From: Anaerolineales bacterium
Lineage (GTDB): Bacteria > Chloroflexota > Anaerolineae > Anaerolineales > Villigracilaceae
Direction of reading: 5' to 3'
Assembly (NCBI GenBank): GCA_016789485.1
Contig: JAEURE010000003.1
Location: 1-25,572 of the forward strand
DNA length: 25,572 bases
Notes under the pieces: generated by a model
The model's input: the letters and a program-made list of their open reading frames with translations, nothing else
Database searches by the model: none
What the model was told of the DNA's origin: nothing
Translations under genes and position numbers: made by a program
Part shown: positions 1 through 8,800 of the stretch, one piece after another
Layout of the letters: each line of letters begins with the position of its first letter
Position numbering within the stretch: the first letter of the stretch is position 1

Positions 1-45
1 TCGAAATAGTCATCGCGTAGATCAACTTCATCATTTAGGAGAACC

Positions 46-1080
46 ATGCTCCTCAAAAATTTTCGTCCACAGTCCAAACTAGTCACCAAAACCACATTGG
101 TGAACAAACCCAAATTCCCTGTGATCGACGCGCACGACCATCTGGGTGAACCCTTCGGCGGCGGCTGGGATAAGAAACCGTTGAGCGAATTACTCGACCT
201 TCTTGATGAAGCAGGCGTGACTCACTATGTTGACCTCGATGGCGGCTGGGGCGAAGACATTCTCGATGCCCATCTCAAACATTTCAAAGAAGGCGCACCT
301 GAACGATTCCAAGTCTTCGGCGGCGTGGATTGGAACAAATGGCAGGAGTTGGGGAATCAATTCCCAGAGTGGGCGGCGAAGCGTTTGATCGCACAGAAAG
401 AGCGTGGTGCACAAGGACTCAAAATTTGGAAGCCACTCGGGTTACACGTCAAAGACCATCAAGGCAAATTGGTAGATGTAGACGATATACGCCTCTCCCC
501 CATTTGGGAAACTGCGGGGGAACTCGGCTTTCCTGTTCTCATTCATGTCGCTGACCCTGTTGCGTTTTTTGACCCCATCGATGAAACCAACGAACGCTGG
601 GAAGAGATCGGTGAACACCCCGATTGGGCATTTACCAGCCCGCCTTTCCCGCCATTCATGCACATCATGAATTGTTTCAAGAACTTGGTCACTCGCCACT
701 CATCAACTACATTCATTGGTGCACAGGTGGGCTGTTACGGAGAGAATTTGGGCTGGGTCGGGCAAATGCTCGACGATTGTCCGAACTACTACATTGATAT
801 CTCTGCTCGCTTCGGCGAGATCGGACGCCAACCTTATACCTCTCGCCGTTTCTTTATTCAATATCAAGACCGTATTCTTTATGGCTCGGATATGAGTCCC
901 GACCTTGATGCCTATCGTCTCAGTTACCGCCTGCTCGAAACAGATGACGAGTATTTCAATTACAACACCAGCGAAGTCCCTGGGCAGGGACGCTTCTATG
1001 CCTATGGCTTGCACCTGCCTGATGATGTGCTGAAAAAAATCTACCGCGAAAATGCGATGAAAGTTTTGAAATTCAAATAA
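46..1080 (+). CDS. Amidohydrolase_2 family metal-dependent hydrolase
   Basis: This 344-residue protein belongs to the amidohydrolase-2 (ACMSD-like, COG2159) branch of the TIM-barrel amidohydrolases, whose members are hydrolases, lactonases or decarboxylases. The first metal-binding motif DAHDHL is at residues 28-33. A Lys in LKIWKPLG (about 126), His167 in LIHVAD and Asp282 in YGSDMS follow in the expected order. The segment around residue 227 reads FIGAQVG, where I would expect a His (GAHVG) in relatives. The start is supported by AGGAG at 37-41, seven bases ahead of the ATG. There is no signal peptide, so it is cytoplasmic. It opens the operon visible here and stops two bases before the agaS-like gene. 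In this context it could be a deacetylase or lactonase acting on the imported sugar, but it is not of the classical AgaA/NagA type. The family is fairly sure; the substrate is unknown. Confidence 0.8.
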   Translation: MLLKNFRPQSKLVTKTTLVNKPKFPVIDAHDHLGEPFGGGWDKKPLSELLDLLDEAGVTHYVDLDGGWGEDILDAHLKHFKEGAPERFQVFGGVDWNKWQELGNQFPEWAAKRLIAQKERGAQGLKIWKPLGLHVKDHQGKLVDVDDIRLSPIWETAGELGFPVLIHVADPVAFFDPIDETNERWEEIGEHPDWAFTSPPFPPFMHIMNCFKNLVTRHSSTTFIGAQVGCYGENLGWVGQMLDDCPNYYIDISARFGEIGRQPYTSRRFFIQYQDRILYGSDMSPDLDAYRLSYRLLETDDEYFNYNTSEVPGQGRFYAYGLHLPDDVLKKIYRENAMKVLKFK

Positions 1081-1082
1081 AT

Positions 1083-2093
1083 ATGGAAACCTACCACACC
1101 TACAACGAAATCAAGAATCAGACTCAAGCCTGGGCACAGGCATTGGATGTCGTGCGCGCTTCAGACTCACCCAAAGCGGGTGACTACGACCAGGTGCTTT
1201 TTACTGGCTGTGGCTCCACTTACTACTTGTCAATCTCTGCAGCGGCGATGTACCAAGAGCTGACAGGGCATGCCGCACGCGCCGTCCCTGGTGGAGAGCT
1301 GCTGCTGAATTCGCAAACGGTAATAACCGATCAAAAGATCTTGCTGGTTGCCATTAGCCGTTCTGGGACGACGACCGAAACCGTGAAGGCAGTTGAGAAG
1401 TTCAAAGCCGAAAAGCGCGGGGATGTGGTCGTCATCAGCAATTATGACGAAGTCCTTTCACGCATGGCGGATTTTAATTACGTGATCGATAAGGGACAGG
1501 AAGAATCCGTTGCGCAGACTCGGTCATTTGCTTCAATGTATGTCGCAGTCACTGCCTTGTGCGCAAAAATGGCAGGACGTGATGGTTTGCTTTCATCGAT
1601 GAGTGGTCTGCCCAAAGTGGGCGAAGTTTTGATTGCTAAGTATGAGGCCTATGCAAAAGTAGTCGGTGAAAACCTGAACTTCGATCGTTTTTATTTTCTC
1701 GGTTCAGGCATTCGCTATGGACTCGCCTGTGAAGTAAATCTCAAAATGAAAGAGATGACACTCACCCACAGCGAGCCCTTCCACTTTATGGAATTTCGCC
1801 ACGGTCCCATGAGCATGGTTGGAGCATCCACCGTCGTTTGTGGTCTGTTGTCCACGGTCAATCGTCAGCACGAAGCGAAAGTGCTGTCAGAGATGAAAAT
1901 GCTTGGAGGAACTGTGGCAGCCATCGGTGAGTCTGAAACGGATGTTAGTTTTGAGTCCAATATTCCTGAGAGTGTCTATGGCGTTTTATATCTGCCTGTT
2001 TTGCAGTTGATGGCGTTCTATCGTTCGTTAGCTAAAGGTTTGAATCCCGACCACCCGTCCAATTTGACGGCAGTCGTGAAGCTGGATCTCTAA
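1083..2093 (+). CDS. agaS: SIS-domain sugar-phosphate deaminase/isomerase, AgaS-like
   Basis: This is a 336-residue cytoplasmic protein with two SIS (sugar isomerase) domains, like the isomerase half of GlmS and like AgaS. The first phosphosugar-binding segment is TGCGSTYYLS (about 41-50), followed by SRSGTTTETVKA. The second domain has FLGSGIRYGLACEVNLKMKE and the FRHGPMSMV motif typical of the family. AgaS converts galactosamine 6-phosphate to tagatose 6-phosphate plus ammonia, and the downstream tagatose-pathway genes fit that reaction well. It is shorter than E. coli AgaS (about 384 residues). The glutaminase domain of GlmS is absent, so it deaminates or isomerises rather than making an amino sugar. 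Its ATG lies two bases after the previous stop, with no clear ribosome-binding site, which suggests translational coupling. Glucosamine-6-phosphate or fructosamine-phosphate deamination are the alternatives. Confidence 0.75.
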   Translation: METYHTYNEIKNQTQAWAQALDVVRASDSPKAGDYDQVLFTGCGSTYYLSISAAAMYQELTGHAARAVPGGELLLNSQTVITDQKILLVAISRSGTTTETVKAVEKFKAEKRGDVVVISNYDEVLSRMADFNYVIDKGQEESVAQTRSFASMYVAVTALCAKMAGRDGLLSSMSGLPKVGEVLIAKYEAYAKVVGENLNFDRFYFLGSGIRYGLACEVNLKMKEMTLTHSEPFHFMEFRHGPMSMVGASTVVCGLLSTVNRQHEAKVLSEMKMLGGTVAAIGESETDVSFESNIPESVYGVLYLPVLQLMAFYRSLAKGLNPDHPSNLTAVVKLDL

Positions 2094-2109
2094 AATGAAT
2101 TGGTACTTC

Positions 2110-2117
2110 AAAGGAGG
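2110..2117 (+). promoter_or_regulatory. Strong ribosome-binding site without a normal start codon
   Basis: AAAGGAGG is the best Shine-Dalgarno match in the leader between the agaS-like gene and the binding-protein gene, yet no ATG or GTG follows within reach. TTG at 2118 is too close and meets a stop at once. The first sensible codon of an open frame is ATT at 2129, 11 bases downstream. It may drive a small leader ORF or be a relic. Confidence 0.5.
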
Positions 2118-2128
2118 TTGCTCTAACC

Positions 2129-2260
2129 ATTTATAAATTTCCATTGCCATTTAAGTATGGCGAGTGGCGGGGTGCGCCCAACCCGATAGCTGTGTTCCCT
2201 GTCTGGCACGCGCGTGAGCGTGGTGTCGCGGCTATCACAACCAAATGGAGAAGAAGATGA
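2129..2260 (+). other. Possible 43-codon leader ORF with ATT start, or gene remnant
   Basis: The frame beginning at ATT 2129 runs 43 codons and begins IYKFPLPFKYGEWRGAPNP. Its TGA (2258-2260) overlaps the ATG of the binding-protein gene (2257-2259) as ATGA, the usual arrangement for translational coupling. A strong ribosome-binding site lies upstream at 2110-2117. No ATG or GTG is in frame; an in-frame TTG at 2144 would be too far from that site. I do not recognise the peptide. It may be a small leader peptide starting at a rare codon, a decayed gene, or chance. Confidence 0.25.
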
Positions 2261-3561
2261 GAAAGATGTTTTTCGTTCTTGTTCTGGCAAGCCTGCTATT
2301 AGCTGCATGTGGCGGCGGTGCGACTGAAGCACCCGCTGCGGCTGACGAAAAGGTTGAAATCCGTGTGTGGGGGCATCAGGCGCCTGCGTTCAATGAAGCC
2401 AACCAGAAGATGTTCGATGACTTCATGGCGGCGAACCCGAATGTGACCATCAAATACGAGACCTTCCCGTGGGATGTGTTCATTCAAACGATCCAGACTT
2501 CGCTCCCCGCTGGTAATACCGCCGATGTGATCTTGATCCCTGGCGGCTATACCTGCCGTTACGCCTCAGGCGGACAGTTGCTCGAAGTGCCCGCCGATGT
2601 GATGACCGTGGATGCCGCAAAGGGAATTTTCTTCGATGCGCCGCTCGGCGGACAGACCTGTGATGGCAAGTTGTATGGCTTCCCCGCTGAATACAATCTC
2701 GAATATGGTGGCGCGTATGTGAACCCTGCCTTGTTTGAAGCGGCTGGCGTTACCTACCCACCTGCGTGGGAGAACTGGGATGCGGTTTTGGCCGATGCAA
2801 AGAAGATGACCGTGCTTGGTTCCGATGGCGTGATGACCACAGCGGGCATGCACTACACCAACAGCGATCAGTTGTTCACGTATTTCCTGGCTGGCATTTT
2901 GGAGCAGGGCGGAAGTTATTTCGCTGAAGATGGCAAGCATTTCAATTTCAATTCCCCCGAAGCTGTGGCAACCATCCAAAAGTTAATGGATATGGCACAG
3001 ACCGATGGCGTGGTTGACCCGATCATCTTCAATGCGGAGAGTGAATGGGTCGGCGATTCGTTCGCGCAGGGACACAACGCCATTGGCGTGCTCGGCTCGT
3101 GGTACGCGGGCGATGCAAAAATTGGTTACCCTGACCTGGTCTTCGATTACGTTGCTCTGCCGCCAATGATGGGCACGGAACACAAGTTCGTCTCTGTAGG
3201 CGGATGGGGCTATGTGGTGGGTAAGAGCACGCAACATCCCGACATTGCCTGGAAACTTGCCGCCTTCCTCGGCGCGGATCAGGCAAATGTATTGTTCTTC
3301 AACTCCAAATCTGCGACCATCCCTGCCATGAAGTCTGTGGCAGCCGATGCGAAGTATGTGGAAGCTGTTCCGTTCGCGAGTGCAGTCCTGCCGATTCTGG
3401 ATGCGGGCGCGTATCAGGGCAACCTGACCGATCCCGATCAACTCGCCTATGAGATCGTCTACCCGACCATCCTCGATGCGGTTCAAGGCAACCAGACTGC
3501 TGAAGAAGCCGCGAATAGCATTCATGACGCCGCCAACGCTATGGTGGATTCGGCGCAATAG
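2257..3561 (+). CDS. Carbohydrate ABC transporter substrate-binding lipoprotein
   Basis: This is a 434-residue extracytoplasmic solute-binding protein of the family-1 (MalE/UgpB-like) sugar type. I chose ATG 2257 over ATG 2245 because GGAG at 2247-2250 is spaced six bases from it; the longer form would swallow that site. The N-terminus has basic residues, a hydrophobic stretch and a lipobox LAAC with Cys18, then Gly-rich and Ala-rich linker sequence, so it is exported and lipid-anchored. The mature part starts EKVEIRVWGHQAP and contains typical family segments such as GKLYGFPAEYN and HPDIAWKLAAFLG. It would capture an oligosaccharide and hand it to the two permeases encoded next. A hairpin repeat directly after the stop may limit read-through so that binding protein is made in excess. 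The ligand cannot be read from sequence; operon context suggests a galactosamine- or galactose-containing oligosaccharide. Confidence 0.9.
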   Translation: MRKMFFVLVLASLLLAACGGGATEAPAAADEKVEIRVWGHQAPAFNEANQKMFDDFMAANPNVTIKYETFPWDVFIQTIQTSLPAGNTADVILIPGGYTCRYASGGQLLEVPADVMTVDAAKGIFFDAPLGGQTCDGKLYGFPAEYNLEYGGAYVNPALFEAAGVTYPPAWENWDAVLADAKKMTVLGSDGVMTTAGMHYTNSDQLFTYFLAGILEQGGSYFAEDGKHFNFNSPEAVATIQKLMDMAQTDGVVDPIIFNAESEWVGDSFAQGHNAIGVLGSWYAGDAKIGYPDLVFDYVALPPMMGTEHKFVSVGGWGYVVGKSTQHPDIAWKLAAFLGADQANVLFFNSKSATIPAMKSVAADAKYVEAVPFASAVLPILDAGAYQGNLTDPDQLAYEIVYPTILDAVQGNQTAEEAANSIHDAANAMVDSAQ

Positions 3562-3577
3562 ATAAATGAACGAATTT

Positions 3578-3604
3578 GTAGGGGCGGGTTGACCCTGCCC
3601 CTAC
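3578..3604 (+). repeat. 27-nt hairpin repeat, copy 1, after the binding-protein gene
   Basis: This is an imperfect inverted repeat with an 11-bp stem including one G.U pair: left arm GTAGGGGCGGG, loop TTGAC, right arm CCTGCCCCTAC. It starts 17 bases after the stop of the binding-protein gene and ahead of the first permease. There is no U-run, so it is more likely an mRNA-stabilising or attenuating stem than a full terminator. It matches the layout of the hairpin at 9635-9661. Confidence 0.7.
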
Positions 3605-3648
3605 ATTTATTATTCCGTATTCATCCCTCATCCGTTCAAGGAATGTCA

Positions 3649-4641
3649 ATGGAAACCACGCCCATCTTTAAAAAAGAGATTGCCAGTGACAGCGGCAAAT
3701 TGATGGCAAAACAAAGACGTTTTGCCTACACAAGCCTTGTGCCCATTCTGCTTTACATGGGGTTGTTCACTTTATTTCCCATTGCCTGGGCAGTGGTGAT
3801 GAGTTTTTTCAGCTACACTCCCATCCGCGAAGGGAGTGGCTTTCTCGGCTTGGGCGGAGCCAATCCATTCATTGGCATCGATAATTACATTGAACTCTTC
3901 ACAGAAAATACAAAACCCGCCGAAGTTTTTCGCCTCGCATTAAAAAATACGTTCATCTTCACTGCACTCGTTCTGCCTCTCAACCTCCTCATTACATTAC
4001 CCCTTGCTGTCATCCTTGAATCCATCGGCGAACGATTCAAGACCTTATTCCGCGCCATTTATTTTCTGCCGACTATTTCCTCTTCTGTTGCGCTTGTTAT
4101 CATCTGGTCGTATGTGTACGCGCCAGGTTGGGGCCTGCTCAGCCTGATGTTCAAAGCGATTGGACTCGTCCCACCGAAATCGTGGCTGCAAGACCCAAGC
4201 CTCGTTTATTTCGGTGTTCCGCTGGCAATGATCTGCGTGGTCATTGCGCACGTCTGGCAGGATTTTGGCTACAACCTGGTTATTTTCGTCGCCGCTTTGC
4301 AATCGATCCCGAAGACTCTGCGCGAAGCCGCCCGCGTGGATGGCGCCAACGCCTGGCAGGAATTCTGGCTCGTGGTCGTCCCGCTTCTCAGCCGGACTGT
4401 GTTACTGACCAGCGTTCTGACGGTGATCTCTTCGCTGCAAGTGTTTGTCATCTTCCAACTCCTCACCCGTGGCGGACCGCAAAACCAAACCCAAACTATG
4501 TTGCTATCCATTTACGAGAACGCCTTCCGTTTCGCGAACAACCTCGGTCTGTCTTCCGCCATGTCGATGATCCTGTTCATCATCATCTTGATCCTGACTG
4601 TTACCCAATTCCGCATTCTGCGCACCGAATGGGAGTACTAA
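3649..4641 (+). CDS. Carbohydrate ABC transporter permease, MalF/UgpA type
   Basis: This is a 330-residue inner-membrane permease with six predicted helices, the first near residues 30-55 ([21 protein letters not shown]). The EAA loop that docks the ATPase reads [15 protein letters not shown], a good match to the EAAxxDGA consensus. I place the start at ATG 3649, because AAGGA at 3638-3642 is six bases upstream. ATG 3643 overlaps that site, and upstream extension to 3589 would run through the hairpin repeat. It forms the membrane channel with the next gene product, whose ATG follows one base after this stop. No ATPase gene is present nearby, so a shared MsmK/UgpC-like ATPase encoded elsewhere probably energises the importer. 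Confidence 0.9.
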   Translation: METTPIFKKEIASDSGKLMAKQRRFAYTSLVPILLYMGLFTLFPIAWAVVMSFFSYTPIREGSGFLGLGGANPFIGIDNYIELFTENTKPAEVFRLALKNTFIFTALVLPLNLLITLPLAVILESIGERFKTLFRAIYFLPTISSSVALVIIWSYVYAPGWGLLSLMFKAIGLVPPKSWLQDPSLVYFGVPLAMICVVIAHVWQDFGYNLVIFVAALQSIPKTLREAARVDGANAWQEFWLVVVPLLSRTVLLTSVLTVISSLQVFVIFQLLTRGGPQNQTQTMLLSIYENAFRFANNLGLSSAMSMILFIIILILTVTQFRILRTEWEY

Positions 4642-4642
4642 G

Positions 4643-5497
4643 ATGACAACTTCATCAAATAAAAAACCTTCCATTGGTTTTGTGCTCGGCAAATCGGGCG
4701 CATATGCCATCCTTATTCTTGGGCTGGTCGGCACATTGTTACCTTTCTTCTACATCATTGTCTCCTCATTAAAGACCACAGAGGAGTTACGCCAGACCCC
4801 ACCCGATTTCTTTCCCAAAAATCCTAGCTTTGAACATTACACCGCCATCCTCACCGATGAAAAAATCCCGCTGACCCAAAATCTTTTCAACAGCATTTTT
4901 GTCTCACTGACGCGTGTCATCATCACACTCTTCACCAGTTCGTATGCAGGCTACATCTTTGCCAAGTATCACTTCAAAGGAAAAAACCTTGCCTTTGGGG
5001 TCATCCTGATTCAGATCATGATACCATTTCAAGTGGTCATGATCCCCAACTACCTGCTCGTCGTCAAACTCGGTCTGATCGACTCGCTCTGGGCGCTCAT
5101 CATCCCCGCCTTCATCGACGCTTACGGCATCTTCATGATGAAACAATTCATCGAAGGCATGCCCTCCGAACTGATGGACGCCGCCCGCATCGACGGCGCA
5201 TCCGAGTTCGGCATTTACAGCCGCATTATCCTCCCGCAAATGGGACCACCCCTCGCCTCTCTCGGCATCTTCACCTTCATGTCCACCTGGAACGATTATC
5301 TCTGGCCCCTCATTGTCCTCACATCACCGGAGAAAAGAACCATTCCACTTTTGGTCGTCTGGTTCCAAACCGCACACGTCTCCAACCAGGGACTCATCCT
5401 CGCTGCCTCCATCCTGACCCTCCTGCCCATCTTCGTCGTCTACATCTTCCTGCAACGCTGGATCGTCGACCAAGCAACATCATCCGCATTCAAATAA
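4643..5497 (+). CDS. Carbohydrate ABC transporter permease, MalG/UgpE type
   Basis: This is a 284-residue second permease of the importer, with about six transmembrane helices (the first near [20 protein letters not shown]) and the EAA-loop sequence [20 protein letters not shown]. The loop [28 protein letters not shown] is characteristic of the CUT1 family. The ATG is separated from the previous stop by a single base, so the two permeases are probably translationally coupled and made in equal amounts. The gene ends three bases before the next one, continuing the operon. Confidence 0.9.
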   Translation: MTTSSNKKPSIGFVLGKSGAYAILILGLVGTLLPFFYIIVSSLKTTEELRQTPPDFFPKNPSFEHYTAILTDEKIPLTQNLFNSIFVSLTRVIITLFTSSYAGYIFAKYHFKGKNLAFGVILIQIMIPFQVVMIPNYLLVVKLGLIDSLWALIIPAFIDAYGIFMMKQFIEGMPSELMDAARIDGASEFGIYSRIILPQMGPPLASLGIFTFMSTWNDYLWPLIVLTSPEKRTIPLLVVWFQTAHVSNQGLILAASILTLLPIFVVYIFLQRWIVDQATSSAFK

Positions 5498-5500
5498 ACC

Positions 5501-6898
5501 ATGAGACACTCCACTTTCCACTTTCTATTCTCCATCCTTCTTCCTTCTTTCCTCGTTGGATGTGTACCCGCCGCCGCCTCCCCTGAGCCTGCTCCCGTGC
5601 CCCATACCTACACCTATTCTGAAGCATCCATCCTCAACCCCGAGCGCGGATTCTTCACCCCCTACGAACTCCCCAGCCCGGCAGGATTCAGCTCCGTGCG
5701 CATCACAGGCAATACGCTCGTCCACTTAAACATCTACCTGAATGACTACCGCGAATCAGACCTCCCTGAGGAATTGCTGAACGGGCTACAGACCAACTTC
5801 GACGATATCAAAGAGGCGGGAGTCAAAGCCATCATCCGCTTTGCTTATAATCAGGGGCCCTATCCCGACACCGAACCCGACGCAAGCAAATCCCAAATCC
5901 TGAGGCATATCGAACAGCTGACGCCACTCCTGCAAGCGAACGAAGATGTTATTGGCTGGGTCGAAGCGGGTTTCATCGGCGCGTGGGGCGAGTGGCACAC
6001 CTCTACGAACGACTTGGACAACATCACTGACAAGCAGGAAATTCTAAACGCCATCCTTGTCGCCATTCCAGATCGTTATGTTCAAGTCCGTTATCCCGCC
6101 AACATCATCGAGATGTATCCAAATCCTGAAGATGCAGTGACTGCGAGAGTTGGGCATCACAACGATTGTTTTCTTTCGAGCGAAACGGACGTAGGCACGT
6201 ACGAACGAGACGGTGAGAATACCATTGAACGCGATCAGGCCTATCTCGCCGAGCTGACTCGCTTTACCCCAATGAGCGGCGAAACCTGTGCTCCTTTCCC
6301 TCCGCGCTCGGAATGTACAAATGCCATCCAGGAAATGGAATTGTTGCATTTCTCCGCCATCAACGAGGCGTATCACAAAGGCATCATCCGTTCGTGGGAA
6401 GACGGCGGCTGTTTACAAGAGATCAGTGATCGTATGGGATACCGCCTCGCATTGACCTCCGCCGATTTCAATGAACAAATACGCCCAGGCGGTGTATTGA
6501 ATCTCACCGTCAATTTGCAAAACACAGGCTTTGCTTCCATCATCAACGAAAGACCCTTGTACGTGGTGCTTTTCGATGGCTCCACGCGCTTCGAAGTCCA
6601 GCTAACAATAAACCCACGCACCTGGGAACCTGGGATCACGACATTCACCGCAAAACTTCACATCCCATCCAACGCTGAGGAAGTCGAATACCAACTTGCC
6701 CTTTGGCTTCCTGATAAATACGAATCTCTGCGCAACAATCCACTCTATGCGATTCAATTTGCCAACGAAGGCCTCTGGGACGAAGTGACAGGACTCAACG
6801 TGTTGGGAAATGTATCGATAACAGAATCAGCTGGCGGTGAGTCTGAACGCGGACAGGATTTCACGGTCCTTTCAGCAGAATCCAGCACATCAAAATGA
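5501..6898 (+). CDS. DUF4874/DUF4832 lipoprotein, putative secreted glycan-active protein
   Basis: This 465-residue protein has a short signal peptide and lipobox LVGC (Cys21), then a Pro-rich spacer. The N-terminal half carries the DUF4874 hallmarks NPERGFF (46-52), an Arg/Asn-containing barrel strand IIRFAYN and the conserved GAWGEWH (160-166). The latter is glycosidase-like, with a Trp and a Glu on a predicted TIM-barrel strand. The C-terminal half is DUF4832, ending in a beta-sandwich-like region (VNLQNTGFASIINERPLYVV). The biochemical role of this family is not established; a glycoside hydrolase-like or glycan-binding role is an inference. Its leader closely resembles that of the GH114 lipoprotein at 8790, and both likely act together outside the membrane. 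The last codon overlaps the next gene as ATGA. Confidence 0.8.
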   Translation: MRHSTFHFLFSILLPSFLVGCVPAAASPEPAPVPHTYTYSEASILNPERGFFTPYELPSPAGFSSVRITGNTLVHLNIYLNDYRESDLPEELLNGLQTNFDDIKEAGVKAIIRFAYNQGPYPDTEPDASKSQILRHIEQLTPLLQANEDVIGWVEAGFIGAWGEWHTSTNDLDNITDKQEILNAILVAIPDRYVQVRYPANIIEMYPNPEDAVTARVGHHNDCFLSSETDVGTYERDGENTIERDQAYLAELTRFTPMSGETCAPFPPRSECTNAIQEMELLHFSAINEAYHKGIIRSWEDGGCLQEISDRMGYRLALTSADFNEQIRPGGVLNLTVNLQNTGFASIINERPLYVVLFDGSTRFEVQLTINPRTWEPGITTFTAKLHIPSNAEEVEYQLALWLPDKYESLRNNPLYAIQFANEGLWDEVTGLNVLGNVSITESAGGESERGQDFTVLSAESSTSK

Positions 6899-7437
6899 CA
6901 GGCCTTCGAGTCCGTTTTATTCGTCACCAGGAAATATCACCAGAGCTTCGAATCGAAATTGAAGAACTGGATCATCTGGCATTTGCAGGAGACGGCATTG
7001 ATAACGACCCTGAATTCGCAAATATTCGATGGGCAACCCCTGATTGGATGGCGCTCGGCTTTCTACATGAAGAATTGGTTACGCAATTGTGCATGCCCAA
7101 ACGCGAGATCATGGTCGGTGTTGAAAAAATTTGGGTGGCAGGGATCGGCGGCATGGCGACACATCCAAAGCACCATCACAAGGGATATGGCTCGGCGTTG
7201 CTGGCAGCAACTGAACCTTTTATACGAGATGAGATTCAAGTCCCATTCGGGTTGCTGATCTGCGCAAATACAACCCGGCCATTTTATGAACGAGCCCGCT
7301 GGCAGCATGCAGCCAATATGCTTTACTATCGTCAAGATGACCAACGCAGGGAACTGCATACAAGCGTAATGACCTTGCAATTACAAAATCAAACATGGCC
7401 CGCAGGTAAGATCGACCTATGTGGAGCACCATGGTAA
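6895..7437 (+). CDS. GNAT N-acetyltransferase, distantly AAC(2')-like
   Basis: This is a 180-residue cytoplasmic acetyltransferase of the GNAT fold. Motif A, which binds the acetyl-CoA pyrophosphate, is visible as GMATHPKHHHKGYGSALL (about 83-100). Beyond the general fold, FAGDGIDNDPEF near the N-terminus, the layout after motif A (FYERARW), and the C-terminal end DLCGAPW resemble aminoglycoside 2'-N-acetyltransferases, which end similarly. The start overlaps the upstream stop (ATGA), so the gene is translationally coupled to the operon. In this setting a plausible role is acetylation of the 2-amino group of an amino sugar; drug resistance or an unrelated amine are alternatives. The GNAT call is firm; the AAC(2') relation is from memory of that family and moderate. 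Confidence 0.75.
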   Translation: MTGLRVRFIRHQEISPELRIEIEELDHLAFAGDGIDNDPEFANIRWATPDWMALGFLHEELVTQLCMPKREIMVGVEKIWVAGIGGMATHPKHHHKGYGSALLAATEPFIRDEIQVPFGLLICANTTRPFYERARWQHAANMLYYRQDDQRRELHTSVMTLQLQNQTWPAGKIDLCGAPW

Positions 7438-7468
7438 TAACCATCCGACTAATTGACCAGGAGACAAC

Positions 7469-8800
7469 ATGACCAAGATCACTTTCATCGGCGCAGGCAG
7501 CCTCGGCTTTACAGGCGAACTCGTGCGCGACATTCTCACCTTCCCTCTTTTGGAAGATGCCACCATCTCATTAATGGACATTCACCCAGAACGACTCGAA
7601 TGGGCGAAAAAGGGAGTCAAAAAATTGATCGCAGCTGGCAACCGTCCCGCCAAAGTGGAAGCGACGCTTGACCGAGCCGAAGCGCTCAAAGGCGCAGATG
7701 TTGTTCTCACTACGATCCTTGCAGGCTCCACCGAAGTTTGGCGGCATGATATTGAGATTCCTAAAAAATATGGCATCGATATCAACGTCGGCGATACGCG
7801 CGGGCCTAGCGGCATCTTCCGTTTCCTGCGCACTATCAATCCCATGCTGGATATTGTTCGTGACATGGAAAAATATTGCCCAAATGCCGTTTTACTCAAT
7901 TACACGAACCCGATGGCAATGTTGTGCGCATCCCTGCAGCGGCAGACATTTATTCCTGTCACTGGCTTATGTCATTCCGTACAAGGCACAGCCATGATGC
8001 TCGCCGAATGGATCGGCGCACCGTTCAACGAAATTGATTATGTCTGCGCTGGCATCAATCATCAGGCTTGGTATCTCGAATACAAATGGAATGGCAAGGA
8101 TGCCTATCCGCTCCTTCACAAAGCCATCACCGAGCGACCTGAAATTTACAACGCCGAACAGGTCCGCAATGAGATGTATCTCGCCATCGGAAAATACGTC
8201 ACCGAATCCAGCGGACACAACTCCGAATACAACGCATGGTTCCGCAAACGCCCTGACCTCATTGAAAAATATTGCACCACAGGCACGAATTGGAATCCAG
8301 GCGAATACGCTTACATCCTCAAAGAGTATCAACATAATGAAGCCACCTGGAAGGATCAGGTTAAGGAACGCCTCGCTGAAACATTAACCGACGAAGACCT
8401 CCAGCGCGGACATGAATATGCCGCCTACATCATCAATGCCCTCAAAGGCGGCGAGATGTTCAAATTCAACGGCAACGTCCGCAACACCAACCTCATAACC
8501 AATCTTCCGCAAGGTGCCTGCGTTGAAGTCCCCGTTGTTGTGGACAAGGCTGGCATTCATCCCATTCATGTCGGCACACTGCCTGCTGAAACCGCCCTGC
8601 TGACGCAACTCTCCAGCGGCATCGAAGAGATGGCGATCACCGGTTCCATCGAAGGCGACCCCACCATGATCTATCGCGCCATCGCACATGATCCGCTCAC
8701 CTCGGCGGTTCTATCCCTCGCGGAAATTCGTCAGATGACAAACGAACTCTTCGCGCAGCACAAAGACTATCTGCCGCAATTCAAACATCATGTGGTTTAA
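7469..8800 (+). CDS. melA: GH4 family alpha-galactosidase-type glycosidase (MelA-like)
   Basis: This 443-residue protein belongs to glycoside hydrolase family 4, which cleaves glycosides by an NAD- and Mn-dependent oxidation-elimination mechanism in the cytoplasm. The dinucleotide-binding loop is [12 protein letters not shown] (4-15). Metal and substrate motifs are NYTNPMAM (144-151), LCHSVQGT (Cys168, His169) and [10 protein letters not shown] (Asn197, His198). The CHSVQGT form and the C-terminal [11 protein letters not shown] region match E. coli MelA rather than the CNVP-type 6-phospho-glucosidases, so an unphosphorylated alpha-galactoside-type substrate is likely. An alpha-galactosaminide would fit the operon but is untested. 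AGGAGA at 7459-7464 supports the ATG. The 3' end overlaps the next gene by 11 bases. Confidence 0.9.
   Translation: MTKITFIGAGSLGFTGELVRDILTFPLLEDATISLMDIHPERLEWAKKGVKKLIAAGNRPAKVEATLDRAEALKGADVVLTTILAGSTEVWRHDIEIPKKYGIDINVGDTRGPSGIFRFLRTINPMLDIVRDMEKYCPNAVLLNYTNPMAMLCASLQRQTFIPVTGLCHSVQGTAMMLAEWIGAPFNEIDYVCAGINHQAWYLEYKWNGKDAYPLLHKAITERPEIYNAEQVRNEMYLAIGKYVTESSGHNSEYNAWFRKRPDLIEKYCTTGTNWNPGEYAYILKEYQHNEATWKDQVKERLAETLTDEDLQRGHEYAAYIINALKGGEMFKFNGNVRNTNLITNLPQGACVEVPVVVDKAGIHPIHVGTLPAETALLTQLSSGIEEMAITGSIEGDPTMIYRAIAHDPLTSAVLSLAEIRQMTNELFAQHKDYLPQFKHHVV

Noticed and set aside
2983..3558. 191-codon open frame on the - strand opposite the binding-protein gene
   Set aside because: Rich in His and Arg as expected for antisense of a real gene, with no family motif or ribosome-binding site.
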